A stretch of DNA of 7,301 nucleotides from Gemmatimonadota bacterium (GCA_017889745.1 JAGGAG010000135.1:1-7301); one strand, 5' to 3'; counted from the first letter of the stretch, positions 1 to 6,504 are shown. The notes: a model not told the origin generated them from the sequence alone. Made by a program: numbers and translations.

Positions 1-234
1 CAGGGCGCCACAATGCTCTACGCCGAGCGCGATGGACGGCCGCTCTGGGTCCGCGTATGGCCCGATTCCGAGTTCAACGCCACGTTCGTGGAAATGACCG
101 GTGCCGTTGCCAAGCTGCACCCCGATTCCACCAAGGCGCCCAGCGACAGCGAGGCCATCGCGGCCGGCCAGCTCCCCCAGCCCGCGGCCACGTTCGTCCC
201 GCTCGCCCCGCCGAAGATGGTGCCGGCGAGGTAG
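1..234 (+). CDS. C-terminal part of an unrecognised protein (5' end outside window)
   Basis: The reading frame is open from base 1 (Q-G-A-T before the first ATG at 13) and ends at a TAG at 232-234, so this is most simply the last 77 or so codons of a gene that begins upstream. There is no convincing Shine-Dalgarno before the ATG at 13, which supports a truncated gene over a 73-residue one. The first half (LWVRVWPDSEFNATFVEM) could be a folded domain end. The last 40 residues are rich in Ala, Pro and Ser and look like a disordered tail. I do not recognise the family and assign no function. It is convergent with the minus-strand gene ending at 511, and the gap between them is almost entirely repeat DNA. 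Confidence 0.55.
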   Translation, partial: QGATMLYAERDGRPLWVRVWPDSEFNATFVEMTGAVAKLHPDSTKAPSDSEAIAAGQLPQPAATFVPLAPPKMVPAR

Positions 235-245
235 GGGAGGGTACG

Positions 246-508
246 ACAGGAAGGGCGGCAAGGGCGCGTCAGGCGGGGAAGACGGGTGTGGCTCCTGAGG
301 CACTATTGCCCGACGGTCGGAATCGCCGGGAGCCGAGGGTGCAGTCGGCGTGTTGAGAGGGTGTGGCTCCGGAGGCACTGTTGCCGACGGTCGGAACCGC
401 CGCGAACCGAGGCTGCAGTCGGCACGAGTGCCGAAGGAGCCACACTCACTCAACACGCCCCCGTCCTACCCGTCCTACCCGCCTTACCCGCCGTTGCCGC
501 CTTCCCTG
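246..508. repeat. Nested large imperfect inverted repeat filling a convergent gap
   Basis: Two pairs of inverted arms are nested. The outer arms, 246-285 (purine-rich) and 469-508 (pyrimidine-rich), are complementary at 33 of 40 positions without gaps. The inner arms, 349-379 and 427-457, match at 26 of 31 and include a 10-bp perfect block (GTGTGGCTCC at 361-370 with its complement at 436-445). The inner stem continues after a 2x2 mismatch as a 7-bp perfect stem (382-388 with 418-424) around a 29-nt loop. The element spans nearly the whole gap between the stop codons at 234 (+) and 511 (-). Possible roles are a bidirectional transcription barrier, RNA 3'-end protection, or a non-autonomous repetitive element. 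There is no U-tract of a classical intrinsic terminator. Pairings were counted by eye. Confidence 0.7.
286..423. repeat. Tandem duplication, two copies with period 75 bp
   Basis: Copy 1 covers 286-349 and copy 2 covers 361-423. They align with six substitutions and one single-base indel over about 64 positions, and share blocks such as GTGTGGCTCC, CGACGGTCGGAA and TGCAGTCGGC. After 349/423 the copies diverge: copy 1 runs into GTGTTGAGAGG while copy 2 runs into the inverted terminus at 427-457. Only copy 2 therefore sits in the central hairpin, and copy 1 looks like an extra unit inserted between the outer left arm and the hairpin. This is either a local duplication or a partial second copy of a dispersed repeat. 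Confidence 0.75.
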
Positions 509-510
509 CC

Positions 511-879
511 TTACCCGCCTTGTCTCGCCGCCCGCACCATCTTCGCGATAACCTCGGCGGCCTCAACCCCGAGCGTCTCCCGCACCGGCGCTGTCAGCTG
601 TTGCAGCGCCATCGCCGCCGGGCGCGTCCCCGGATCCCGCAGCAATGCCAGCGTTCCCGCCAGCGCCCGCCGGAGTGGCGGTGAAAGGCTCAGCCGCGCG
701 AGGCGCCGTTCCAGCGCCTCGATGCGCCGCCGTTGCGCCCGCTCTGGCAGCGGCGGCTCCAGCCCCTGGTCCAGCGCCACCCGCGTCGTCAGCCACACCG
801 CGAACAGCCCCTCCCGCCGCGGACCACGGGTGGATGCGGCCAGCAGTTCCAGCAGCGGGTCAGCGCCGTCAGCGGTCAT
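511..879 (-). CDS. Small helical hypothetical protein (122 aa)
   Basis: The gene starts at ATG 879-877, preceded on the minus strand by AGGGGA about 5 nt upstream, and ends at TAA 513-511. I do not recognise a family. The product is strongly helical and rich in Ala, Leu, Arg and Glu. An Arg/Glu-rich amphipathic stretch lies at residues 46-64, and there are Ala-rich segments at 70-80 and 105-119. There is no signal peptide, membrane segment, cysteine or catalytic motif, so a small cytosolic helical bundle or adaptor is plausible. It lies downstream of the heptosyltransferase on the same strand, separated by an 80-bp gap holding a heptamer array, so co-transcription is possible but not shown. 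The stop codon falls at the edge of the pyrimidine-rich repeat (minus strand GGCGGGTAAGGC), so the C-terminal RQGG may be repeat-derived. The opposite strand is also open here, but its translations are Arg/Ser/Pro-rich shadows. Confidence 0.6.
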   Translation of the reverse strand: MTADGADPLLELLAASTRGPRREGLFAVWLTTRVALDQGLEPPLPERAQRRRIEALERRLARLSLSPPLRRALAGTLALLRDPGTRPAAMALQQLTAPVRETLGVEAAEVIAKMVRAARQGG

Positions 880-900
880 CCCGTCCCCTGCCGCAGTTCC

Positions 901-928
901 CGTTCACCGTTCACCGTTCACCGTTTAC
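901..928. repeat. Heptamer array, four units of CGTTYAC
   Basis: Three perfect CGTTCAC heptamers (901-907, 908-914, 915-921) are followed by CGTTTAC (922-928). The complement reads GTRAACG, the same family seen at 1977-2057 and 6525-6552. The array lies in the 80-bp gap between the heptosyltransferase stop (960) and the next minus-strand start (879). The rest of this gap shows no hairpin or other recognisable signal. Confidence 0.85.
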
Positions 929-959
929 GGTATTCCCTCGTCCTTCACGCCGTAGCCGT

Positions 960-1955
960 TCATCTCACCGCCTCCACCACCCGCTCGGGCAGGATCTCCC
1001 TGAGGCAGTGGTGATGCCCCAGCGGACACGCCGGCCCGCCCTGGGCGCTGCATGGTCGGCACCCGAGCGGCAGTTCCAGCACGGTCGCGGGCGATCGGTA
1101 GGGAAAGAACCCGAATTGGCGCACCGTCGGGCCGAAGAGGGCCACGACTCGCGTCCCCACCGCCGTGGCGAGGTGCATGAGCCCCGTGTCGCCGCTCACT
1201 GCTACCCGCGCCGAGCGTAGTATTGCTCCGGTTTCCTGCAATCCGAGTGTGCCCGCGGTTGATGCAGCGTTGACCCCGCCCGCCCCGGCGATCGCCGCTC
1301 CTTCCTCGCGGAAATCCCCGCCCGTCAGCACCGCCACGTCGTAGCCCTGTGCCGCCAGCAGCCGGCTCAGCATCTCCCAGTATTCCTGCGGCCACCGCTT
1401 GGTGAAGTGTGCGGCGCCCGGCGCGAGTGCCGCGATCGGCCGCCTCACGCCCAGCCCCCGATCCGCCAGCCACGCCAATCCCCGGGTCGCTGCCGCGGCG
1501 GCGATCCCCACCTCGGCCGGCCCCCCATCGGGCCGCACGTCCAGGTCCCGCGCCGCCTCGAAGAATCGCTCCGCCTCCGGCACCGAATCCCGGTAGATGT
1601 CCCGCTTGCCGTGCACCAGCATCCACCGCGCCGCCCGCCGCTTGCTGTATCCGCGCCAGTGCCCCGGCACCTGAAGCCGCAGGAGACGGGTCCGCGTCAC
1701 GCCGTGCAGGTCGAGCAGGTGCGTGAACCGCCGCTCCCGCAGCCGCCCGGCCAGCGATCCCAGCGACTCCCCCTTCGGATCGAAGGTCAGCACCTCCACC
1801 CCCGCCGGATGATCCGCCACCAGCGGCGCGAACGCCGGCCGCGTGAGGTACACGAGCTCCGCCTCCGGGTGACGCGCGCGCAGTGCCCGCATCAGCGGCG
1901 TCGTGAGGATGACGTCGCCCATCGAGCTGAGCCGGACCAGGAGGATGCGGAGCAG
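960..1955 (-). CDS. Glycosyltransferase family 9, ADP-heptose:LPS heptosyltransferase-like
   Basis: The product likely transfers heptose from ADP-heptose to LPS inner core at the cytoplasmic face of the inner membrane. Numbered from the proposed CTG start (331 aa, usual family length), it opens with LRILLVRLSSMGDVILTTPL. Asp14 of SSMGD corresponds to the catalytic-base Asp of WaaC-type enzymes. The C-terminal Rossmann domain has PGAAHFTKRWP at 179-189 and SGDTGLMHLA at 254-263, the donor-binding signature of GT9. A Cys cluster (C299, C302, C310, C317, within CPLGHHHC) is typical of many GT9 members. The longest open frame starts at GTG 2024, but its first 23 codons are translated heptamer repeat. 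The CTG at 1955 has AGGGA seven nucleotides upstream and puts the N-terminus where the family begins. WaaF-like heptosyltransferase II is the best guess, and the exact acceptor cannot be told. It is divergent from the PorX-like operon. Confidence 0.88.
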   Translation of the reverse strand: MLRILLVRLSSMGDVILTTPLMRALRARHPEAELVYLTRPAFAPLVADHPAGVEVLTFDPKGESLGSLAGRLRERRFTHLLDLHGVTRTRLLRLQVPGHWRGYSKRRAARWMLVHGKRDIYRDSVPEAERFFEAARDLDVRPDGGPAEVGIAAAAATRGLAWLADRGLGVRRPIAALAPGAAHFTKRWPQEYWEMLSRLLAAQGYDVAVLTGGDFREEGAAIAGAGGVNAASTAGTLGLQETGAILRSARVAVSGDTGLMHLATAVGTRVVALFGPTVRQFGFFPYRSPATVLELPLGCRPCSAQGGPACPLGHHHCLREILPERVVEAVR

Positions 1956-1962
1956 GCAGGTA

Positions 1963-1967
1963 TCCCT
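1963..1967 (-). promoter_or_regulatory. RBS deciding the heptosyltransferase start
   Basis: On the minus strand this reads AGGGA within CAAAGGGATACC, seven nucleotides before CTG 1955-1953. No ATG, GTG or TTG codon lies in frame between the far-upstream GTG 2024 and this point, so the Shine-Dalgarno supports CTG initiation. Confidence 0.5.
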
Positions 1968-1976
1968 TTGAGAAGC

Positions 1977-2057
1977 GTTAACGGTGAACAGTAAGCGGTG
2001 AACGGGGTGTTCCGGCGCTGCCACCGCCCCGTTTACCGTTCACCGTTTACCGCTCAC
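1977..2057. repeat. 81-bp imperfect palindrome of heptamers in the divergent intergenic region
   Basis: The left arm 1977-2009 carries GTGAACG/GTAAGCG-type heptamers and the right arm 2025-2057 carries CGTTTAC, CGTTCAC and CGCTCAC. The arms pair at 25 of 33 positions around a 15-nt loop (2010-2024). Further degenerate heptamers (CGTTTGC, CGTTCAC) continue to about 2086. It sits between the divergent starts at 1955 and 2101, so any promoters for both units must lie in or beside it. It could be a regulator-binding array, a cruciform, or simply repeat expansion. Confidence 0.7.
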
Positions 2058-2088
2058 GCCCGTTTCGTCACCGTTTGCCGTTCACGTT

Positions 2089-2096
2089 TAGTTTTG
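2089..2096 (+). promoter_or_regulatory. Candidate -7 element TAGTTTTG
   Basis: The sequence matches the Bacteroidota-type -7 consensus TAnnTTTG exactly and would place transcription initiation at or within a few bases of the ATG at 2101, giving a leaderless or nearly leaderless mRNA. That fits the absence of any Shine-Dalgarno before 2101. The matching -33 TTTG is not at the expected distance (TTTG at 2074-2077 is too close), so the call is weak. Confidence 0.22.
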
Positions 2097-2100
2097 GTCC

Positions 2101-3666
2101 ATGCCCCGCCCCCGCTCCATCCTCTGGGTCGACGACGAGATCGAGTCCCTCACCTCGCACGTCATGTTTCTCGAGGACCAGGGATTTTCCGTCGACACCA
2201 GCGCCCATGGTGACGACGCCCTCGTCATGCTCCAGCGCCAGCCCTACGGCGTTGTCCTCCTCGACGAGCAGATGCCCGGCCGCCGCGGTCTCGAGCTGTT
2301 CCGCGCCATACGGTCCATGGACCAGTCCATGCCCGTGGTCATGGTCACGAAGAGTGAGGAACCCGAGACCTTCAAGGATGCCCTGGGCGCCGAGATCTCC
2401 GACTATCTCGTCAAGCCGGTCAACCCGCGCCAGATCCTCACCGTGGTCACCCGCCTGCTCGAGGGCGACCGCATCCGGCAGCAGCGCCTTTCCCGCGACT
2501 TCGCCTCCCGCTTCCGCGAGCTCGAGGCCCGCCGCGGCGCGTCGCTCGGCTGGCGCGAGTGGATCGAGTATGTCGTCGAGCTCGCGGAGTGGGAGGTGCG
2601 CCTTGGCCAGGCGGAGGAGCCCGGGCTCCAGGACGCCCTGCGCACCCTGCAGGAGAGCCTCCGCCAGGACTTCGCGAAGTTCCTCCAGCGCAACTACGCC
2701 AGCTGGCTCCGCGACGGCCGCAGCGACCGTCCGCCGCTCTCGGTGGACATCGGCGCCGAGTTCCTGCGCCCGGCGCTGCAGGCCCATGGCAAGGTGCTGC
2801 TGGTTGTCGTGGACTGTCTCCGCCTCGACCAGTGGGCCATGATCCGGCCCCTGATCGGCGAGTTGTTCGACATCGAGACCTCGCACTACTTCTCGATCCT
2901 GCCCACCGCCACGCCCTACGCGCGGAACGCGATCTTCTCCGGGCTCTTTCCCTCGGAGATCAAGCAGCGCTATCCCAGGTGGTGGGCCGACCAGGACGAG
3001 AACAGCCTCAACGCACACGAGGGACAGCTGCTCATCGAGCAGCTGAAGGACATCTGCGGCCAGCCGGTGCCGGTGCGCTACGAGAAGGTTTTCAGCACGC
3101 AGGATGGCGAGGCGCTCCTGCGCCGGCTGCCGGCCCATCTCCAGCAGCCGGGCGTCACCGCGCTGGTCTTCAACTTCATCGACCAGCTCACCCACGGCCG
3201 CTCCGAGAACTCGACCCTCTTCGAGGTGGCGCGTGATGCCCGCGCCCTCCGCTCCCTCACGCGTACCTGGTTCGAGCGCTCGCCGCTGCTCGATGCCCTG
3301 CGCGAGGCCGAGCGCCGCGGCGTGCCCGTGCTGCTCACCACCGATCACGGCAGCATTCACTGCCACACCCCGGCCACCGTCTTCGCCAAGCGCGACGCGA
3401 CCAGCAACCTCCGGTACAAGTTCGGCGAGGACCTCCGCGCACAGGAGGAGGACGCCGCGATCGTGGTCGACGACCTGCTGAGCTTCGGCCTGCCGCCTCG
3501 CGCGCCGGGCACCCGGCTCCTGCTGGCCACCGGCGATCGCTTCTTCGTGTATCCCACCAAGCTGCGCGAGTACCAGGCCCGCTATCGCGGCGCCTTCCTC
3601 CACGGCGGGGTCGCCCCGGAAGAGGTCGTCCTCCCGATCGCCTTGCTGCTGCCGAGGCGCGGCTAG
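2101..3666 (+). CDS. porX: PorX-like response regulator with PglZ phosphatase-superfamily domain
   Basis: The 521-residue product has an N-terminal receiver domain (about 5-120) with acidic pocket D11/D12, phospho-acceptor D55 (LLDEQMPG), T83 and K105. A helical linker (about 121-215) follows, then a PglZ domain. PglZ metal and nucleophile positions typical of the alkaline phosphatase superfamily are all present: D238 (VVVDCLRLDQW), T271 (PTATPYARN), D361 and H365 (FIDQLTHGR), D415 and H416 (LLTTDHGS), and H501 (FLHGGVAPEE). Architecture and length match PorX of Bacteroidota, partner of the kinase PorY and controller of type IX secretion, for which Zn-dependent phosphodiesterase activity on oligonucleotides has been reported. 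No PorY-like kinase or secretion gene lies in the window. The ATG at 2101 is the only start that keeps the first receiver strand, yet it has no Shine-Dalgarno. It is followed after 2 nt by the ABC exporter. The orthologue-level name is an inference; the domain calls are firm. Confidence 0.88.
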   Translation: MPRPRSILWVDDEIESLTSHVMFLEDQGFSVDTSAHGDDALVMLQRQPYGVVLLDEQMPGRRGLELFRAIRSMDQSMPVVMVTKSEEPETFKDALGAEISDYLVKPVNPRQILTVVTRLLEGDRIRQQRLSRDFASRFRELEARRGASLGWREWIEYVVELAEWEVRLGQAEEPGLQDALRTLQESLRQDFAKFLQRNYASWLRDGRSDRPPLSVDIGAEFLRPALQAHGKVLLVVVDCLRLDQWAMIRPLIGELFDIETSHYFSILPTATPYARNAIFSGLFPSEIKQRYPRWWADQDENSLNAHEGQLLIEQLKDICGQPVPVRYEKVFSTQDGEALLRRLPAHLQQPGVTALVFNFIDQLTHGRSENSTLFEVARDARALRSLTRTWFERSPLLDALREAERRGVPVLLTTDHGSIHCHTPATVFAKRDATSNLRYKFGEDLRAQEEDAAIVVDDLLSFGLPPRAPGTRLLLATGDRFFVYPTKLREYQARYRGAFLHGGVAPEEVVLPIALLLPRRG

Positions 3667-3668
3667 CG

Positions 3669-5522
3669 GTGCGCAGCGAAACCAGCCGGCTGCTGGCGCT
3701 CGCCCGCCCCTATCGGGGGCTGCTCCTCGGCGCGCTGACGTGCTCCTTCATCGCCTCGGCACTCGATGGCATGACCATCGTGCTGATCGTACCCCTGCTC
3801 AAGCACCTCTTCGGCACGACCGGCGCCCTCCGCGCCGGCGCCACGCCCCTCGAGCGCTGGCTCTCCGATACGTTCGCGCCGCTCCTCGCCAACGCCACGC
3901 CCGGCGAGGCCGTGGCGCGCATGGCGGTGGTGATCGGCCTGGGCCTCCTGCTCAAGAACCTCGCCGACTATGCCTCGTCGCAGTTCAACACCGGCATGCA
4001 GGAGGGCCTCGTCGCCAGCCTGCGCCGCAGGCTCTACGACCACCTCCTCCGCCTCGATCTCGCCTTCTTCCATCGCACGCGGACCGGCCTGCTGGTGACG
4101 GCGCTCGTCAACGAGACCGACCAGGCCAAGGGCATCGTCACCGCATCGATGGTGTCGCTCATCCGGAACATCTTCCTGCTCGGCACGACGCTGTTCATCC
4201 TGGCCAGCATCTCGTTCCGCCTGACGCTGCTCACCCTCGTCGTGGTGCCGCCCCTGGTGCTCGTGCTGCGCACGCTGACCCGCCGCATCCGCCGCCACTC
4301 CCGCGCCCGTGCCGACGAGCGGGGCGAACTCGCGGCCCTGGCCACCGAGCGGCTCGCCGGCATCCGGCTGGTGCGCACCTCCGGCGCGGCGGCCCAGGAA
4401 GAGGCGCTGTTCGCCGGCGCCGTCGAGCGCTACCGGAAGCGTGTCGTCCGCACCGCGCGCTTCTCCGCGCTGACGTCGCCCATGAGCGAGACCGTCGCCA
4501 CGATCCTCGTCATGCTGGTCGTGTACGCCGGCACCAACCCGGGGATACTCGGCCTCTCCGCGCCACTCGCGCCCGAGGTCATCATCGTCTTCCTCCTCGC
4601 GACGCTCCGTCTCACCTCGCCCATCAAGGCCATCTCCCAGTTCCCCGCCAACTGGGCCCAGGGCATGGCGAGCGTGGAGAAGGTGTTCTCGCTCCTCGAT
4701 GAGCCGGTGCTGGAGGCGGATGACCCCGGCGGCCGTCAGGCCACGTTCGCCCGCGACCTGGTCTACGACCGGGTGAGCTTCGAGTACGACACCGGCGCGC
4801 GGGTGCTGCACGACGTCTCCTTCCGGGTCACGCCCGGGCGCGTCGTCGCGCTCGTCGGCCCGTCCGGGGCGGGCAAGAGCACGCTCGTCGATCTCCTGCC
4901 GCGCCTGCGGGAGCCCACCGAGGGCCGCATCCTGCTCGATGGCGTGCCGCTCCCCGAACTGAGCCGCTCGTCGCTGCGGCGCCTGATGGGTGTCGTGAGC
5001 CAGGATACCGTGCTCTTTCACGAGAGCATTCACGCCAACATTGCGTATGGCGTGCCCGGCGCCACGCGGGCCGACGTCGAGCGCGCCGCCGAGGCGGCGA
5101 ATGCCCATGAGTTCGTTGCCCGCATGCCCCAGGGTTACGACACCATCCTGGGCGAGCGCGGCATGCGCATCTCGGGCGGGCAGCGCCAGCGCATCGCCAT
5201 CGCCCGCGCCCTCCTGCGCAACGCGCCGATCCTCATCCTCGACGAGGCCACCAGCGCGCTCGATACCCAGTCCGAGCGCCTGGTGCAGGAGGCCATCGAG
5301 CGCCTCATGGCCAATCGCACCGTGCTGGTCATCGCCCACCGGCTGGCCACCGTGCGGCAGGCTGACGAGATTCTCGTGCTCGACGAGGGCCGCATCATCC
5401 AGCGGGGCAGCCACACCGAGCTGCTCGCCGCCGGCGGTCTCTATCGTCGCCTCTACGAACTGCAGTTCCGTGATGACGTGGAGCCTGCCATGCCGGTTGC
5501 CTCGGGAGACATGCGCGCATGA
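3669..5522 (+). CDS. MsbA-like ABC exporter half-transporter (membrane domain fused to ATPase)
   Basis: The 617-residue product is an inner-membrane ABC exporter that should work as a homodimer. The N-terminal half has six hydrophobic segments (about 17-45, 80-100, 160-180, 182-200, 272-290, 300-318). The ATPase half (about 363-600) has A-loop Y373, Walker A GPSGAGKST (397-405), Q-loop Q445, signature ISGGQRQR (501-508), Walker B ILILDE with catalytic E526, D-loop SALD and H-loop H557. All ATPase residues are intact, so it should be active. The signature has Ile in place of the usual Leu, a mild variation. The GTG start at 3669 lies two nucleotides after the preceding stop, with GAGG at 3654-3657 as a possible RBS. 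MsbA flips lipid A-core, and that role fits the flanking heptosyltransferase and glycosyltransferase. A lipid-linked glycan or drug exporter is the alternative, since substrates cannot be read from this family's sequence. It overlaps the next gene by ATGA. Confidence 0.9.
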   Translation: MRSETSRLLALARPYRGLLLGALTCSFIASALDGMTIVLIVPLLKHLFGTTGALRAGATPLERWLSDTFAPLLANATPGEAVARMAVVIGLGLLLKNLADYASSQFNTGMQEGLVASLRRRLYDHLLRLDLAFFHRTRTGLLVTALVNETDQAKGIVTASMVSLIRNIFLLGTTLFILASISFRLTLLTLVVVPPLVLVLRTLTRRIRRHSRARADERGELAALATERLAGIRLVRTSGAAAQEEALFAGAVERYRKRVVRTARFSALTSPMSETVATILVMLVVYAGTNPGILGLSAPLAPEVIIVFLLATLRLTSPIKAISQFPANWAQGMASVEKVFSLLDEPVLEADDPGGRQATFARDLVYDRVSFEYDTGARVLHDVSFRVTPGRVVALVGPSGAGKSTLVDLLPRLREPTEGRILLDGVPLPELSRSSLRRLMGVVSQDTVLFHESIHANIAYGVPGATRADVERAAEAANAHEFVARMPQGYDTILGERGMRISGGQRQRIAIARALLRNAPILILDEATSALDTQSERLVQEAIERLMANRTVLVIAHRLATVRQADEILVLDEGRIIQRGSHTELLAAGGLYRRLYELQFRDDVEPAMPVASGDMRA

Positions 5523-6499
5523 CCGGTCCGTTCGCCGGCACGCGGGTGCTGCTCGTTGACCTTGAAGCGGATCCCACCGGGCACGCGGGGCTGCGGAAGC
5601 GGGCGCTCGAGCGGCTCGGCTGCGTCGTCGCGACCTGCGACCTGAAGGAGAAGCAGGGCCTGCTCGCCCGCCTGCGCGGCGGTGGCGCCCAGGACCGGCT
5701 CGGCAGGGCGGTGCTCCAGCATCAGGCGCGGCTGGTGCTCGTGGTCGAGGGTGCGGAGCTCACCGCGGGAATGGTGACGAGCCTCAAGCGCGACTCCGAC
5801 GCCGCCTGGGCCGCCTGGTTCATCGGCGAGACCCGCTCGCTTCCGCTCATGGAGGCGCTGAGCACCGCCTACGATGTGCTGTTCGTGCCCGGCACGGACC
5901 TGGTCGAGCAGCTCCGTGGTGGGCCCTCCCGCCCCCCCACCATTCACTTGCCGCCGGGCTGCGATCCGTCGGTGCATCGTCCCATGCGCGCGCGCGACCA
6001 GTTCCGCGCCAACGTGGTGTTCGTCGGCTCGGCCACGCCCAGGCGCGAACAGCTGCTGGGCGAACTGACCGAGTTCGGGCTGGCGATCTGGGGACCCGGT
6101 TGGAGGCGGACACCGCTCCGGGATTACTGCCGCGGTGAGATGCTCGACCTCGACGACTACGTCCGTGCCTATGCCGGCGCGTCGGTGGCCATCAACGTCC
6201 ACCGCGAGGGCGCCAGCGGCGGCGGCACCGCGACCGGCTGCAACCAGCGCCTCTTCGAGCTCGCGGCCATCGGAGTGCCCCAGGTGGTCGACAATCGCGT
6301 CGACCTTCCGCTTGCGTTCGATGCAGGGAAGGAACTCCTCACCTTCGACACCGGCGCGGAACTGCGGCTGCTGGTCCAGGAGCTCCTCCACGACCCCACC
6401 ACCGCGGAACGCCTGGCCCAGGCCGGCCGCCGCCGGGCGCTGGCGGAGCACACCTACATGCATCGGCTGGGCGCGATCCTGAGTGCAACGAAGCGCTAG
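5519..6499 (+). CDS. CgeB-like glycosyltransferase (GT-B fold, Glyco_trans_1_2 C-terminus)
   Basis: The 326-residue product resembles the CgeB/spore-maturation group of putative glycosyltransferases. The N-terminal Rossmann half opens with GTRVLLVDL (7-15). The C-terminal half has VVFVGSATPRREQLL (166-180), IWGPGW (190-195), YAGASVAINVHRE (218-230) and the donor-site region CNQRLFELAAIGVPQVVDNR (241-260), where Glu247 is the conserved glutamate expected to hold the nucleotide sugar. It ends with FDTGAELRLLVQELLHDP and HTYMHRL, typical of the Glyco_trans_1_2 C-terminus. There is no signal peptide or membrane segment, so it is cytosolic or peripheral. The ATG overlaps the ABC stop (ATGA at 5519-5522), with GGGAG at 5504-5508, ten nucleotides upstream, so translation is probably coupled. 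Context suggests it modifies an LPS or other envelope glycan. Sugar and acceptor are unknown. The stop codon lies inside the palindrome GCGCTAGCGC (6493-6502). Confidence 0.82.
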   Translation: MTGPFAGTRVLLVDLEADPTGHAGLRKRALERLGCVVATCDLKEKQGLLARLRGGGAQDRLGRAVLQHQARLVLVVEGAELTAGMVTSLKRDSDAAWAAWFIGETRSLPLMEALSTAYDVLFVPGTDLVEQLRGGPSRPPTIHLPPGCDPSVHRPMRARDQFRANVVFVGSATPRREQLLGELTEFGLAIWGPGWRRTPLRDYCRGEMLDLDDYVRAYAGASVAINVHREGASGGGTATGCNQRLFELAAIGVPQVVDNRVDLPLAFDAGKELLTFDTGAELRLLVQELLHDPTTAERLAQAGRRRALAEHTYMHRLGAILSATKR

Positions 6500-6504
6500 C
6501 GCAC

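Noticed and set aside
925..1626. 233-codon minus-strand frame inside the heptosyltransferase
   Set aside because: It is a Gly/Arg/Ala-rich alternative frame of a gene with clear GT9 motifs.
2068..3603. 511-codon open frame on the minus strand opposite the PorX-like gene
   Set aside because: Its translation is low-complexity (Glu/Leu/Ala/Val/Gly) with no domain, and the plus strand has an unmistakable receiver-PglZ protein. It is a high-GC antisense shadow.
2101..3666. PglZ domain as a sign of a BREX or Pgl phage-defence island
   Set aside because: The PglZ domain is fused to a receiver domain as in PorX, and no brxC, pglX or other defence gene is present. Neighbours are envelope genes.
3663..5414. 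583-codon open frame on the minus strand opposite the ABC exporter
   Set aside because: It is His/Gly/Glu/Arg-rich with no recognisable motif, whereas the plus strand has every ABC ATPase motif. Shadow.
6493..6502. Perfect palindrome GCGCTAGCGC over the CgeB-like stop codon
   Set aside because: Ten bases with no loop cannot form a useful RNA hairpin, and such a palindrome is expected by chance in DNA of this GC content.
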